A DNA stretch of 64,000 nucleotides from Cristatella mucedo (Eukaryota > Bryozoa > Phylactolaemata > Cristatellidae): positions 10,723,501 through 10,787,500 of the forward strand of contig WPIO01000004.1 in NCBI GenBank assembly GCA_009760855.2. Reading direction: 5' to 3'. The translations under genes and the position numbers were made by a program. Of this stretch, positions 12,501 to 21,189 are shown in pieces. Under the pieces are notes generated by a model. The model did not search any database and was not told the DNA's origin. It saw only the letters and a list, made by a program, of their open reading frames with translations. Each line of letters starts with the position of its first letter. Positions within the stretch are counted from its first letter, which is position 1.

Positions 12501-15500
12501 AAAGCTTAACTGTCTGTGTCGAGATGCGGAGCGAGCCACCGGGTCTGGAAGGATGCCCAAAGGGCATTTCCTACCGAATCCCTTCTGAACTCCAGCTTCG
12601 AGCCGTGACCTCTGGATGTGGCTACAGAACGCGTAGCTTTTCCAATAAGCTTTGTAGGCCGCTAAACAGTGATGACCTGTGGGTACTAGCCATAGCGAGA
12701 CCTCTCAGGATGGTAATATTCAGCTCTGGGTCATTCCATGACCGCTCTAGCTCATGCCACCCACCGCATGAGCCGCACATCTGTCGAGCCCTTGGCCCCC
12801 CACGAAAGACCCTCTGGGTGACCACCACGATTCTGACAGTGAGCAGAGCTACCGAGCTCGGGAATATAGTAAACAATCCTATTGAACGTCGACTATGGGC
12901 GTAGCGTCTATACAGGCTTGTCGGCGTCTCACGGTCAACTATTCCTACAAAAGGAGCAATCGCTTTTGATTTTTAGATGGAGCTATGGAGGCTGCCGGAG
13001 CACCGTAGCTTTAGCATGACATGTTCGATGTCGGTTTCCATAAAGGCTGTCCTTTATTTTAAAGAGGGCCGTGTTTTTAGAGTTGCCAATAAGGTGGTAT
13101 CGGTGGTTATTATCTGCTTTGCACACGTTTAAAGCAGCCCGCCAAGCTTAGCCTCCGAAGCACGGGCAATAATTTCTTTGTATTGTACCGAGAGTTCAGG
13201 GAAAAAGTGTACAGTTAAAATAACAAGGCGTGAAAATATTCAGTTTTCACGGTGCTAGCTAGGTAGTTTTTTTTTTTAGTTGATCATTCTTTGATCATTT
13301 GGAAGAATTATTGCACCCCTAAAGGTTGAGGCTTCGTCTTTCGGGAAAGGATATTTCAAATGTTATTTATAATGTCTTATAAAATGGGCTAAAGAATTCT
13401 TTGCAAGCAATCCACCACCAAACCAAACTATCACTAACAAGCTTTACTTAATGTCTCTCCTACTAGGCCCGATGCAACGGATATTGCATGCAAGATCTTT
13501 GTACTAATAATGATAATATTTTATATAGCTCCCTATCAGAACTAAATCACTTGTTATGCCAGAGAGGAAGCATATCAACTGATTACTGTAGTGATGATCA
13601 CATGCACAATTATAGCACGTGTAGTCACATTAAGGAAAATTGACAAATTCTGTAGGGGGGCAAGTAGATTTTCAGCTTTTTTGATTTGTCGTCAAAATCA
13701 AAGGATGTCATGTGAGTAGTGAGCAAGTTCTAGGTTTTTGGCAGTGTAGGAGCAACTGAAGGCATGGTCTCCTAAAGATTTGAGGTTGGTTCGAGGCACA
13801 GCATATCAACCGGAGCTTGAGGTCATCAAATACATTCAACTTGACTTTGGTTCGAGGCAAGCACCTTAACCACTGGGCCAAACCTAGAAGTCGATGTGCT
13901 TCTTGATGGGGAGCCAGTGCAGCTCGTTGAGAAGTGATGTAGTGTGGCAGTTTCTACATTAACGGCATGGAAGCCTAGCTTCAGAGCTTTGCACCCTCCT
14001 GTAAATATGCAATTGCAGAAGCACTAAGACCTCCAAATAGAGAGCCACAGAAGTTTAGCTGTGATGTCAATAATGTTCATGTTGCTGTGATATCTGTATG
14101 CGAGCCTCTCTTGCAATTGCACTTTCTTCTGTCAGTTCGACCATTCCAAGAGTTAACGGCAATCTATTTATGTATGTGTGATAGGGATTCCGAAAGTGAT
14201 ATGTTCTGGTGGATCATGCTGTGAGCAATTTCTCACATATGCCATGTCAGTCACTCAGAATTCATCCAAATTTAGTTAAAAATAACCTGTTTGTGATCAG
14301 CGTGTAACTGAAGAGTAGGTACACTTGCTTGCTTTCTACTTCGACTTGTTGACAGTTAGTATTTCACGGGTGCATGATAGTTGGTAATACCTAGGAACAC
14401 AACCCTTTTGGCCAAGCAGAATGTCAGACCCTTTTTGTGCTTCCCTGTGATCATCACTAGCTCATGTCATTGAAATACAATGGTTATAATGGAAGATCTC
14501 TTACATGACTTTTTTTTTGTTTTATAGCATTACAACCACGATTGGTGTAACCGATGATGGAGAACCACTTATAAAGGTAAGCAGTACTTAAAAGGCCATA
14601 TAACGCCATCGTCCGAATAGTCACAGAAGTATAACCTGCAGTCTAATTGCCACACGTGAATTTGCATATGTGCATCGGTCTTGATAGTCGATGTAGAGTG
14701 AATCTGTTGCCCAGCAGCTCGTATCGATAAGCTGAAGCCGCGTGGTATTGGGTTTAAGGGCAGGAGTACATTTATGGCATGCATTTGTTAACTGCAGACT
14801 GGAGTGTAAGGAATCGTGTCGAATCGCCTTTGCTGTACAGGTCTAATGTTACTATCTCTAGATTACTGCGGTTATTTTTTACTCCTGGTCGGTCCTGGTG
14901 TATGCTTTCTGTATGCACCCAAAAGAAACGTATGAATTGTTCTCGGGGCACGGGAGTCCTGAGGAAAGGCCTGTCACATGTCCTGGCAGCGTGACACTGA
15001 TGCACGCTTGTCACGTGTACGAGAAGGCCTCTTAGTTAGGTTGTAGCTGCAGGAGGGGGGATAAAGTTGCCCTGCTAGTATGCTAGACATATTTCATTCA
15101 TTATACTCGGCAGGAAGAAGTGACAGGCCGTTGCTGTTGCACATGCATGCCTCTTGATCGTACTAAATGGGCTGCTTCAGCCAGTGCAGCTTGGCTGTGA
15201 TGCTGATCGGTGCCACACGCTCTTTGTGTCCAGACGCCGAAACTTGAGGGCGACGTCCTGCAGCCACTGGAGGACTACAGCTCCAATGTCAAGGCTCCAG
15301 CAGCTGCTAAGGTCAGTAGTCGCCAATGGTCGTTTTTGATGTGGTGCCGCCATTTCAGAGCAAGTCCCGTGTTGAGAAATAGATCTAGGAAGCTAGTTAT
15401 TAAAAGGTCTTTCACTGTTAAAAATGCATTTCCACCGGCGTGTCTGCAAATTCCATGGTGACGAATGCTTACGTGCCGGACTTTTGTGTGAGTGCGTCCG

Positions 15501-16271
15501 AGCGCTTGCGCTATAGCGCGACTATCAAAGGCCTCGTGGTGCTGCACTTGTGCACGTCCTTATTTTGCACACACCCCCCCTGAACCTACTGAACATTTAG
15601 CATCACGGAGCAGCCATCGGTCTTGCAGCAAGGCTGCAGCTGTGATACTGTCCTCCATGCTCGATCTGCATACATACAGTACTATCTATACCTAATGAAC
15701 TGCCAGGAAAGGCACAGCTCATACAATTAGTCCATCTTAATGCCACTGAACTGCCCTGTCTTTCGAGTGAAGCCTGTGTCCGACGGAGGAGGCAGTGAAT
15801 ATCAGGCATCACTCCCTCGTTCTTCCGGCTGCTATAGCAGGGTTACAGCTAGGGCTTGCTTACGGTGCCGGATATGCAATCGGTGGCGATTCCCCCCCCC
15901 ACCCTTCCCATCAGCATATTTGCCGGAGGCAGTTCTGAGCTAAGAGTAATGCCAATCCTGAAGCAAGTAAAAAAAAAACGGGAAATATTCTCCAACTATC
16001 GAATTCCTTCTGACTGTGTCACCGGCCGAGTGCCAGCATGCACTACCTGACGTTCGCTTGCGGCTCATGTGCAGCCACACGATCTAGGGCCACCGGGCTC
16101 GGTCGGCTGCTGGTCTTTAAGGGGTGGCGCCACCATGTGGTGGCTGCTGCTGCTGATGTGCACGGCAATCCGGCTCACTTGCAGAAGCTCAGCGCACAAG
16201 AGAAGAAGCTAGCCAAAGTGGATAGGTCCGGCATGAAGAGCATCACGGCTTTCTTCGGCAAAAAGACCTAG
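458..16271 (+). CDS. RNASEH2B: RNASEH2B, ribonuclease H2 subunit B (3' part, seven exons)
   Basis: RNASEH2B is the non-catalytic subunit of the nuclear RNase H2 heterotrimer, which removes ribonucleotides from DNA and resolves RNA:DNA hybrids. Seven exons (458-575, 4945-5009, 7009-7114, 8986-9067, 14528-14576, 15234-15311, 16185-16271) join in one open frame of 585 nt, 194 residues plus TAG, and every junction phase matches. Visible blocks are VPVEQLLEDEDFPDVSLL (triple-barrel end), MEKTMKWIEQKVAKL (helix), SYLTYAFGIISEYLP (C-terminal helical domain) and, at the very end, LAKVDRSGMKSITAFFGKK. The last is the PCNA-interacting PIP box that ends human RNASEH2B. Human RNASEH2B has 312 residues, so roughly the first 115 residues are encoded left of the window. 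The linker between helical domain and PIP box is poorly conserved, as in the family. No polyadenylation signal was clear after the stop. Confidence 0.88.
576..2139. other. Intron sequence with nothing recognised
   Basis: Unique-looking intronic DNA of RNASEH2B. No exon-like block, transposase or strong repeat was seen. Short open frames on both strands have no family resemblance. Confidence 0.5.
2140..2345 (-). mobile_element. LINE family B 3' fragment
   Basis: Read on the minus strand this matches 29160-29700: AGAGGTTTGAGCA, then LTHNACHGLAPPYLAELLHQF, then a jump to the ACATAGTCTTTGTGG tail. The middle is deleted relative to the copy at 28165-29715. It abuts the 5' end of the plus-strand LINE at 2350. 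Confidence 0.75.
2350..3890 (+). mobile_element. LINE family A copy (L2/CR1-type), 5' truncated
   Basis: The copy starts in the reverse transcriptase region ([19 protein letters not shown]) and keeps the [16 protein letters not shown] catalytic block and the [14 protein letters not shown] block. It ends with the family 3' UTR, the AAGCACC...GGGCACTTT stem-loop and a TTA microsatellite at 3849-3894. The frame is broken several times: the TPQGS block is frameshifted, there is a stop after FIKTKR near 2730, and another shift lies near 3010. A SINE2 copy interrupts the 3' UTR at 3500-3640. It is inactive and lies in RNASEH2B intron 1 of this window. Confidence 0.9.
3500..3640 (-). mobile_element. 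SINE2 copy inserted in a LINE
   Basis: On the minus strand it carries a tRNA-like B box (AAGTTCGATTCCTG), the GGTGGGCGATTCTTTATCGCC segment and the AAGCGGCGGTGAAAGCCGTAA segment seen at 36010-36185. The LINE 3' UTR resumes directly after it (TTTATGTGCTTATGCGTG), so it inserted after the LINE. Confidence 0.8.
3891..4010 (+). mobile_element. SINE2 body fragment
   Basis: Carries GGGCGATCCTTTATTGCCGC and CAAGGCTCTTCTGCCGTAAT, both diagnostic of the SINE2 body at 36070-36185. The tRNA-like head is missing. It directly follows the LINE microsatellite tail. Confidence 0.7.
4385..4912 (+). mobile_element. Old, diverged LINE family A copy
   Basis: Begins GTCCAAAACTCTGCTGCGAGG (the VQNSAAR block) and shows diverged remains of the SFAPRLWNSLP region near 4650. 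It ends in the tail hairpin AAGTGCCTAGAAAGAGTG...GTTCTCTTGG and ATT repeats. It ends about 32 nt before an RNASEH2B exon. The intact-family order is kept but no frame is. Confidence 0.7.
4945..5009 (+). CDS. RNASEH2B: RNASEH2B exon
   Basis: This is a 65-nt exon with acceptor ttctggcag and donor gtcagc. It reads AAGCQAVCLNMEKTMKWIEQK, aligned with the human YSKEKTLKWLEKK helix. An old LINE copy ends about 35 nt upstream, and inverted LINE copies flank it on both sides (2350-3890 plus, 5168-6560 minus). Confidence 0.88.
5168..6560 (-). mobile_element. LINE family A copy, inverted relative to 2350-3890
   Basis: Minus-strand order is [67 protein letters not shown], then the 3' UTR, stem-loop and TTA tail. 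It shares private changes with the copy at 2350-3890, including TTTATAAAAACTAAACGATG just before an identical restart, so the two are close sisters. The frame is broken. It lies downstream of the 4945-5009 exon. Confidence 0.9.
7009..7114 (+). CDS. RNASEH2B: RNASEH2B exon
   Basis: This is a 106-nt exon in phase 0 with acceptor tttttatag and donor gtaagt. It starts VAKLAGHLEVKKHDVSLGSK, matching human VAALKTNNVNVSARV, and ends in a serine-rich linker (DTSS). Confidence 0.88.
7115..8224. other. Intron sequence, AT-rich, nothing recognised
   Basis: Contains an AT-rich low-complexity tract (TTATTTATTTATTT type) at about 7635-7750 and a run of G near 8047. No coding or mobile-element signal was recognised. 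Confidence 0.5.
8225..8475 (+). mobile_element. LINE family A 3' UTR fragment
   Basis: Matches the family 3' UTR (GCATGCTGACACTGTGCATGC, then CCTTTGCAGCAAATGTAAAG) and ends with the stem-loop CCTAGAAAGAGATTGAG...TCTCTGAGGATG and a short TTATTA tail. The internal part is deleted. Confidence 0.85.
8986..9067 (+). CDS. RNASEH2B: RNASEH2B exon, C-terminal helical domain
   Basis: This is an 82-nt exon with acceptor ttttgtag and donor gtaagc. It reads SYLTYAFGIISEYLPGDVQQ, the best conserved block of the gene (human DYIRYAHGLISDYIP). Confidence 0.92.
9068..9889. other. Intron sequence, nothing recognised
   Basis: The start of the 5.5-kb RNASEH2B intron. It is AT-rich near 9640-9830. No family resemblance was found on either strand. 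Confidence 0.5.
9890..10680 (+). repeat. Satellite array, units of about 165 bp
   Basis: At least five diverged head-to-tail units. The marker (G/C)ATACAGCTGCCATTTCC recurs at about 9896, 10063, 10229, 10393 and 10528, giving steps of 167, 166, 164 and 135 bp. Each unit also carries AATAGGCATCGTG, a GTTTTGAT...TATAGGAAACCGTGTTC block, TTACCCACCAAATT, GCATGGCCGTTCTCATG and a GGCCTCC/GGCCC block in the same order. The last step is short because of a deletion. Confidence 0.85.
10690..10970 (-). repeat. Same satellite in inverted orientation
   Basis: GAGGTGGGTAAACCCGAAACATGG and then GGAAATGGCAGCTGTATTGCAG are reverse complements of the unit blocks TTACCCACC and CTGCCATTTCC. A second partial unit (GGAAATTGAAGCTGTATCG) follows at about 10937. 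The array therefore flips direction near 10685. Confidence 0.75.
11050..11330 (-). pseudogene. MULE (Mutator-like) transposase fragment
   Basis: Minus-strand reading contains GCLPDLGQHLWRKVQDFNL, then TEYRHDENLQMHVKTTLAI, then FVLVADVPGAFNEL. This is the pattern of the MULE/FLYWCH transposase C-terminal core (family consensus GCFFHLxQxxWRKxQxxGL, then xYRxDExxR, then ALAFVPxxDVPxAF). The expected His of GCFFH is lost (GCLPD), the open stretch is only about 135 codons and no N-terminal catalytic DDE part was found. It is a remnant inside an RNASEH2B intron, antisense to the gene. Confidence 0.65.
11460..13680. other. Intron sequence, nothing recognised
   Basis: No exon or element recognised. 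A C homopolymer lies near 11623-11634. A 136-codon open frame at 12494-12904 has no family features and overlaps an open frame on the other strand, so it is probably chance. Confidence 0.45.
13690..14060 (-). mobile_element. Diverged LINE family A fragment with SINE1 scrap
   Basis: Minus-strand LINE landmarks are visible as GGTCTCCTAAAGATTTGAGG (the KSFGDRAF region), GGGGAGCCAGTGCAGCTCG (DLHWLP region) and CAGAGCTTTGCACC. A SINE1 head piece (GCAAGCACCTTAACCACTGGGCC) is embedded at about 13855-13887. Confidence 0.7.
14528..14576 (+). CDS. RNASEH2B: RNASEH2B exon, linker
   Basis: This is a 49-nt exon with acceptor tttttatag and donor gtaagc. It reads ITTTIGVTDDGEPLIK, and the TDDGEP part recalls human LSDEPVE. 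Splice phase fits both neighbours. Confidence 0.72.
15234..15311 (+). CDS. RNASEH2B: RNASEH2B exon, linker
   Basis: This is a 78-nt exon in phase 0 with acceptor tgtgtccag and donor gtcagt. It reads TPKLEGDVLQPLEDYSSNVK and then an Ala-rich end. The EDYS part matches human KEDYTKFN. Confidence 0.8.
16185..16271 (+). CDS. RNASEH2B: RNASEH2B last exon with PIP box
   Basis: The acceptor is cacttgcag and the stop is TAG at 16269-16271. It encodes 28 residues ending LAKVDRSGMKSITAFFGKKT. MKSITAFF is the PCNA-binding PIP box, here with Met in place of the usual Gln, as in human RNASEH2B. Confidence 0.93.
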   Translation, partial: KLSAQEKKLAKVDRSGMKSITAFFGKKT

Positions 16272-17790
16272 AGTCACCAAGGCTGACTGCCAAAAGCTGA
16301 CTACCACCACCTCGCTGGCTGGCACCGACTGCAGTGCACGAAGCTGCCCTCCCCCATGGTGCAGGAGCGGAGCAGCAGCCTCAACCACCGCTAGGACACG
16401 TCTGCTCCGCAGCAGCACCGGTGCTGTCTGCTACATCACTATTTACCACGTCTGGCTGGCACTGTCAGTTGTAGTTCTTTAATTCAAATATACACGAGTG
16501 CGCAAGCGTATCGGTGGGTCCTTGCTGATGAGCCTAGCAGTTAGAGTGGTGTCCAGCCGAAGGCATCTGGCAGTGGACGATGGACACCGTAAGCTACTAC
16601 TGACTTCGTCAGTCAGGTGCTGCCCATTCAGTGAAGTCAGTGCAAGCAGCTCATTCTGCATGACAAACGAAGCGACCTACTGCAAGTGCAGCGACCTACT
16701 GCAAGTGCATCGGCACGCCTGCACTGCTGCAAGCAGGCGAAGCAGCAGCGGAACTCATACCTTCCATTCTTGCGTAGTGTACGACGAGATGCTCTTGGAG
16801 CTGTGGCTGTGTGCTCGTTGCCATGGATACCTTGTGCTCCAGTCTGCCGTCATCGAGCAGCGTCAGGGAGCGGCATATCTACAAAGAGTGTGGCGTAAGA
16901 GTGAAGTCGTGCAGCCACCGTCAGGGAGCGCCGGCCCCTGGTGTAGGCTCCTCACTGTCAGAGCAACAGAATGTGGATGCGAAAGGAAATATGCATCCCC
17001 TGAGGATGCATCAGGGGCAAATAGGAGCAGGCTGTTGATGTGTTAGATTTTTCTATCGAAGGGACTGTAGCGTAGCGGTCGTTGGTTGGGTCATTTCGGA
17101 GATTTGAAAGAAAGATTCACTAGGCGGCCAGCTACTTATGCAAGCAAGGATCAGCAGTGTGTATGGCAAGTGCTGTTACATCAAACGTTTTCATCATTTT
17201 CTTGCCAAACGTTGAAGATCGCATGTAACTACGAGCTTGTGGCACAACATCCCAAAATTGGAGTGATCTCACGGCTAACAATATCTGTAAACTACACGAT
17301 TTGCAAGACACTTGCGATGTCAAAGTTGCTAGCAAGGATAAAGAGGCTAATGACTAGTGGTTTTCCAAGGTATTACATTTTTGATGGTATCCAAGTCTAT
17401 CACTATCGTCTTCTCGCGACCAGAATCTGTCGATGTGCTTGCATGCAATTGTAAAGCTTCAGGGTGTAAGCTATGTTATCAACTTACGAGTCGTTCTATT
17501 CTCTGGGCAATAGCACACTGCTACGTTTTGCTAACCACAAAGCATCAGAATGCCCTCAAACTTCCAAGAGGAGAAGCAGTAGAACACTGGCTCTAGAGAT
17601 TCACCAACCATGCACCGAGTGGAAGGTAAGATCGATGATGTCATACATGTGCAAGGCCAGCTAATTAGCAGGATCCAGTGATGATAGACATGCTGGGCTT
17701 GATAAAAGAAGTCCAAGCATCCAAAAAAAGGCGCTATAGATAGCCACTGAGCTGTTGCAGCTCGGCCGTAGTCACTAGTCGGTTCAATAC
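16272..17790. other. 3' flank of RNASEH2B, nothing further recognised
   Basis: Follows the RNASEH2B stop and should hold its 3' UTR. No AATAAA was found close to the stop; AATTCAAATATAC near 16481 is only a weak candidate. Open frames here (for example 16498-17046) overlap each other in several frames without family features. Confidence 0.45.
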
Positions 17791-17794
17791 CAAC

Positions 17795-18005
17795 CTAGAA
17801 TAATAATAATACATTTGTATAGCACACTCAGAGAACTGTATCTCTATGCACTTTACAGATGGTGCAAGTTGCTCGCTCTTAGCACCCGAGGTCTTGGGTT
17901 CGAATTTTGCAGTGGGTGCTCCTTTATTGTCAACTGCAAGTGGTGGTGATGGTCGTTAAGGCTCTTCTGCCAAACAGATGTAAATTAAGCTGATGATGCA
18001 GCCAT
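17795..18005 (+). mobile_element. LINE-type tail followed by SINE2
   Basis: 17797-17865 is an inverted LINE/SINE tail (AATAATAATA, TTTGTATAGCACACTCAGAG). It is followed on the plus strand by SINE2: CGCTCTTAGCACCCGAGGTC, B box GGGTTCGAATTTTGC, CTCCTTTATTGTCAACTGC and GTTAAGGCTCTTCTGCC. Confidence 0.75.
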
Positions 18006-18239
18006 TGGGAGGAGTACCACTGCCATCTCTCAACAGAAAGCCAGAAGATGTCGACAAGCAAAAAGCTCGAATGACCCTTTCAAATGGGAATGGCGCTAGA
18101 TTCTCTAGAATGCTCTAAGCTCCTTGGGGTCCTAGGAGGGGATGCGTGCTTCATAAGAGGGAGTAGTTCAATGCCTTCTCAAGATTTTGAATTCGAGCTT
18201 TGCCAATAACACTGAAAAGGATCCGGCCCATGAAATAAG

Positions 18240-18243
<4 letters not shown>

Positions 18244-18288
<45 letters not shown>
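18244..18288. repeat. (TA)n microsatellite
   Basis: About 22 perfect TA dinucleotides. A second, impure TA/TG tract lies at 18598-18680. Confidence 0.95.
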
Positions 18289-18289
<1 letters not shown>

Positions 18290-18949
18290 CCATATTTATA
18301 CTCGAAAGGTGCCGAATATCGTTGCATTCAATTCTGCCCCCAAACATACCTGAGTTCCCATACCAGTTACATATGGCTGCCATAACAGCTCATCTGCCGG
18401 AAGTAACAGCACCAGCCGCCAGGGAAAGGCACCTCAATATTACGATACCCTCTGACTTGATGGCATCTAAAACCAAGCTCAAACCCACTCAAGAGCATTT
18501 GCTACGCCAGAGTGAATTATCAAATGCCTGCTTGTGCTCACAATTTATACATGTTATCACCAATCAGTTGACACATCTAAAAATGACATACAGATATATG
18601 TGTGTGTGTGTGCAAGCATATATTATATATATATATATATTTATTTATTTATACATATATATATATATATATGTGTGTGTGTCTGTGTGAATACAAATGT
18701 GCCCCTTTCCAGCACATGTAAAGAGCATGGAAGAAATTTAGTTGTCACATGATGCTTAACTGTTATTAAGTCTACGGCTGTCGACAAAAGAAAGAAGAGT
18801 GAACAAAACACACTAAGAGATGTGCCATAAATATAAAAAAGGAGGGATATTAACTGCTCCCTGAAAACCCCGGCTCCAAAATTCACCCACCCCCAAATTT
18901 TCGATTCATTTTAATTTTTTTTAAATGCCAGTTAAAAGCTCTATTAAAT

Positions 18950-19570
18950 GAGCAAGTACCAAAGCAGAACTACTTGTTCTTGCAAACCCTCAAGATTGGT
19001 TCAACTAGCATCACTCCCGACTACCCATAATCAAGGCTTACTGCTTCAAAAAATATTTGTCATTAGATGAGCACATTTCTTACATTTGACAAGCCGGCCT
19101 ACTTTTAGCAAAGGAACGTCGCCAAAATTAGGGCCTGTCTATATAAGAGTATGACAGCCTAACTAGTTAAAACGTTCGTGTCATCTCGTCTAGAGTAGTG
19201 CAATCGCTTTTATTCAAAACTCCTGGCCTGTATCCTTAATCAACAACTGGTGCAAAACTCAGCAGCTCGTCTGGTCTGTCGACAAAGGCGTAGCTGCCAC
19301 ACTGCATCACTTTTATCTGAGCTTCATTGGATCCCAATTAAGCATCGAATCGTTTTCAAGATACTAGATCACTCATTTGCTTGTACCAGCCTACCTATCC
19401 GACCTCTCGCTCCTCCAGTCACGTGCTCTCGCATTAACCAATCCTCAGCATCTCGTTGCACCAAACTGAAAGCTTTCGGTAATCGAGCCTTCAGCTAGCA
19501 TGCACCGAAAGACTGGAACTCGTTTCCGACTATGGTCAGGTCACTATCTGTGTTGACCTTACATATTTAA
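18950..19570 (+). mobile_element. Diverged LINE fragment
   Basis: Shows the tail end of the LINE ORF in order: a TVKSAYFQL-like block near 19090, ATTAGGGCCTGTCTATATAA, the [17 protein letters not shown] block at 19250-19310, and the LKAFGNRAFS block near 19470-19498. It is substantially decayed, with stops and shifts. Confidence 0.75.
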
Positions 19571-19769
19571 AGTCTCAGGAGTAAGGAGTAAGCATATCGA
19601 TTGCTTGCCTATTCCAGGCAATTCATATATTGCAGTACACAGTTCCACTGATGGTACGTGCCAAACCTTGAAATTTCACCGAAAACAGCCGACCATGACA
19701 TATTGGATTGGACATACCATTGTGCATCCAGTGCACAGCCACAGCTACTCAGTATAGTAATATAATGTA

Positions 19770-19900
19770 ATGTATCTCCAACTCCACAAAGACTACGTGG
19801 ATGTTACGCTGGAGAGTTTTGCACAGCGCACTCACAGCCTAATCGGCTTTCGATACGCATTCGATAGCCAACAGACTTCATTTCACGCAACAAAGAGAAA
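19770..19900 (-). mobile_element. LINE family B tail fragment
   Basis: Minus-strand match to 29540-29680: ACGTAGTCTTTGTGGAGTT end block, the GAAAGCCGATTAGGCTGTGAG block and the CTTTGTTGCGTGAAATGAAG block. Confidence 0.65.
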
Positions 19901-20104
19901 GTGAGAAGCATGGCTGAGTCAGGAGAGCAGTTGAGGTAGTGAGTAGAATGGAAGTAGCAGCTCAGGACGGCTGGAAAGGATGTGCCATAGTAGGCAACAG
20001 GAGCTGTCGTTTCGTGAGAATTATGGGAGCTCCACAGTCAAGGACTTGCAGAGCAAACGTTTCTGTCACCAAGCAAGGCGAAGTCAGCAGAGGGTAGCGA
20101 ATTT

Positions 20105-20265
20105 AACAGCCTCATTTATATAGCGGGCAGAAGAGCCGTAGCGGCTGTCACTCTCGCTTGAAGAAGTCAATAAAGGGTTGCCCGCTGCACGACTAGATCC
20201 ATTCACAGGATCGATCGATCCATGTGTATGTAATGCAGTCATAAAGCGAGAGCACCTCACCCCAG
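20105..20265 (-). mobile_element. SINE2 copy
   Basis: Minus strand carries CGGGCAACCCTTTATTGACTT, AGCCGCTACGGCTCTTCTGCC and ATATAAATGAGGCTGTT, the SINE2 body as at 36070-36185. The head, near 20200-20260, is disrupted. Confidence 0.7.
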
Positions 20266-20271
20266 GGCTAA

Positions 20272-20396
20272 GCATGATATTACTCACCATTCAATCACGT
20301 TTCCCTTTGCAGCAAATGTAAAGCGCTTAGAAAGAGATTGAGTTCTCTGAGGACGCTTTATCAAGTGCATTATTATTATTATCATTATTATTATTA
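20272..20396 (+). mobile_element. LINE family A tail
   Basis: Very short insertion holding AAGCATGATATTACTCACCATT, CCCTTTGCAGCAAATGTAAAG, the stem-loop GCGCTTAGAAAGAGATTGAG...GGACGC and TTATTATTATT. The arms still pair. Confidence 0.85.
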
Positions 20397-20517
20397 GGAG
20401 TCAGGGGCGAGCATCCCGATTTGGATCTCGGATCAACCGTTACAATTAGACTGTCCACTGCATCAAGTCTCGGCTAGCTGTCGTGATCACAAAATGGCCT
20501 GCTGACCCATTGGCATA

Positions 20518-20745
20518 AAGCGACCTCTCGTTAGACGACCATATCAGCTCCACAGTCAAATCTGCCTATTTTCAGCTTCATAATATTGCTAAAATTCAGG
20601 CTTGTTTAGATAAGGATACCACGTCTGAGTTGGTCAATGCATTCGTGACATCTCGTCTCGACTTCTGCAACTCACTGCTTACTGGCCTACCAGCATGTGC
20701 GATCAGGCGATTGCAGCTGGTGCAAAACTCAACTGCCGCTGCTCG
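20518..20745 (+). mobile_element. LINE family A internal fragment
   Basis: Reads [19 protein letters not shown], then [19 protein letters not shown], then [17 protein letters not shown]. It has little divergence and no frame break over about 75 codons, but lacks both the palm domain and the 3' end. Confidence 0.85.
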
Positions 20746-20760
20746 ATTCGAGGAAAGCGT

Positions 20761-21139
20761 ACAGCAGCCGCTGCAGCTGTGCTGAGCAGCAGCATGTCGA
20801 ACCTTCAAAGTCTGCGGTTCAGCACCAAACGTCATGCGACCAATGGTGTGCGACTCCACCGTCAGCTTTTTATCGACGACTTTACCTTCTGCTAGCTCCG
20901 TCAGACCTAAAAGATAACTGCCAATGCATGACCGGAGCCAGGAGGTCAGGCAGCGGTTGCACGAGTGCTATTCAATAAACGGAGCAGTCAGCCACCGAGC
21001 AGGAGGTGGCACACCGCTAGGTCGAGTGGCTGGCTACTCGTCTGACTGCTGCTGCTCTGGGCTCGTCGTATAAGATTGAACATTGCTATATCCCGATACA
21101 AGCATTCTAGAGTATGCCAACATACGGCGAATTAAGATG

Positions 21140-21141
<2 letters not shown>
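20761..21141. other. Intergenic sequence, nothing recognised
   Basis: CAG-rich in part. No coding family was recognised. Confidence 0.4.

Positions 21142-21186
<45 letters not shown>
21142..21186. repeat. (AT)n microsatellite
   Basis: About 22 AT dinucleotides, followed by the partial echo AAGATGACAATATATATAA. Confidence 0.95.

Positions 21187-21189
<3 letters not shown>

Noticed and set aside
12494-12904. 136-codon open frame in an RNASEH2B intron
   Set aside because: No recognisable family, overlapped by an open frame on the other strand, and no splice context.
16498-17046. 182-codon open frame downstream of RNASEH2B
   Set aside because: Three overlapping frames on the same strand are all open here, no domain is visible, and it follows the gene's stop codon.
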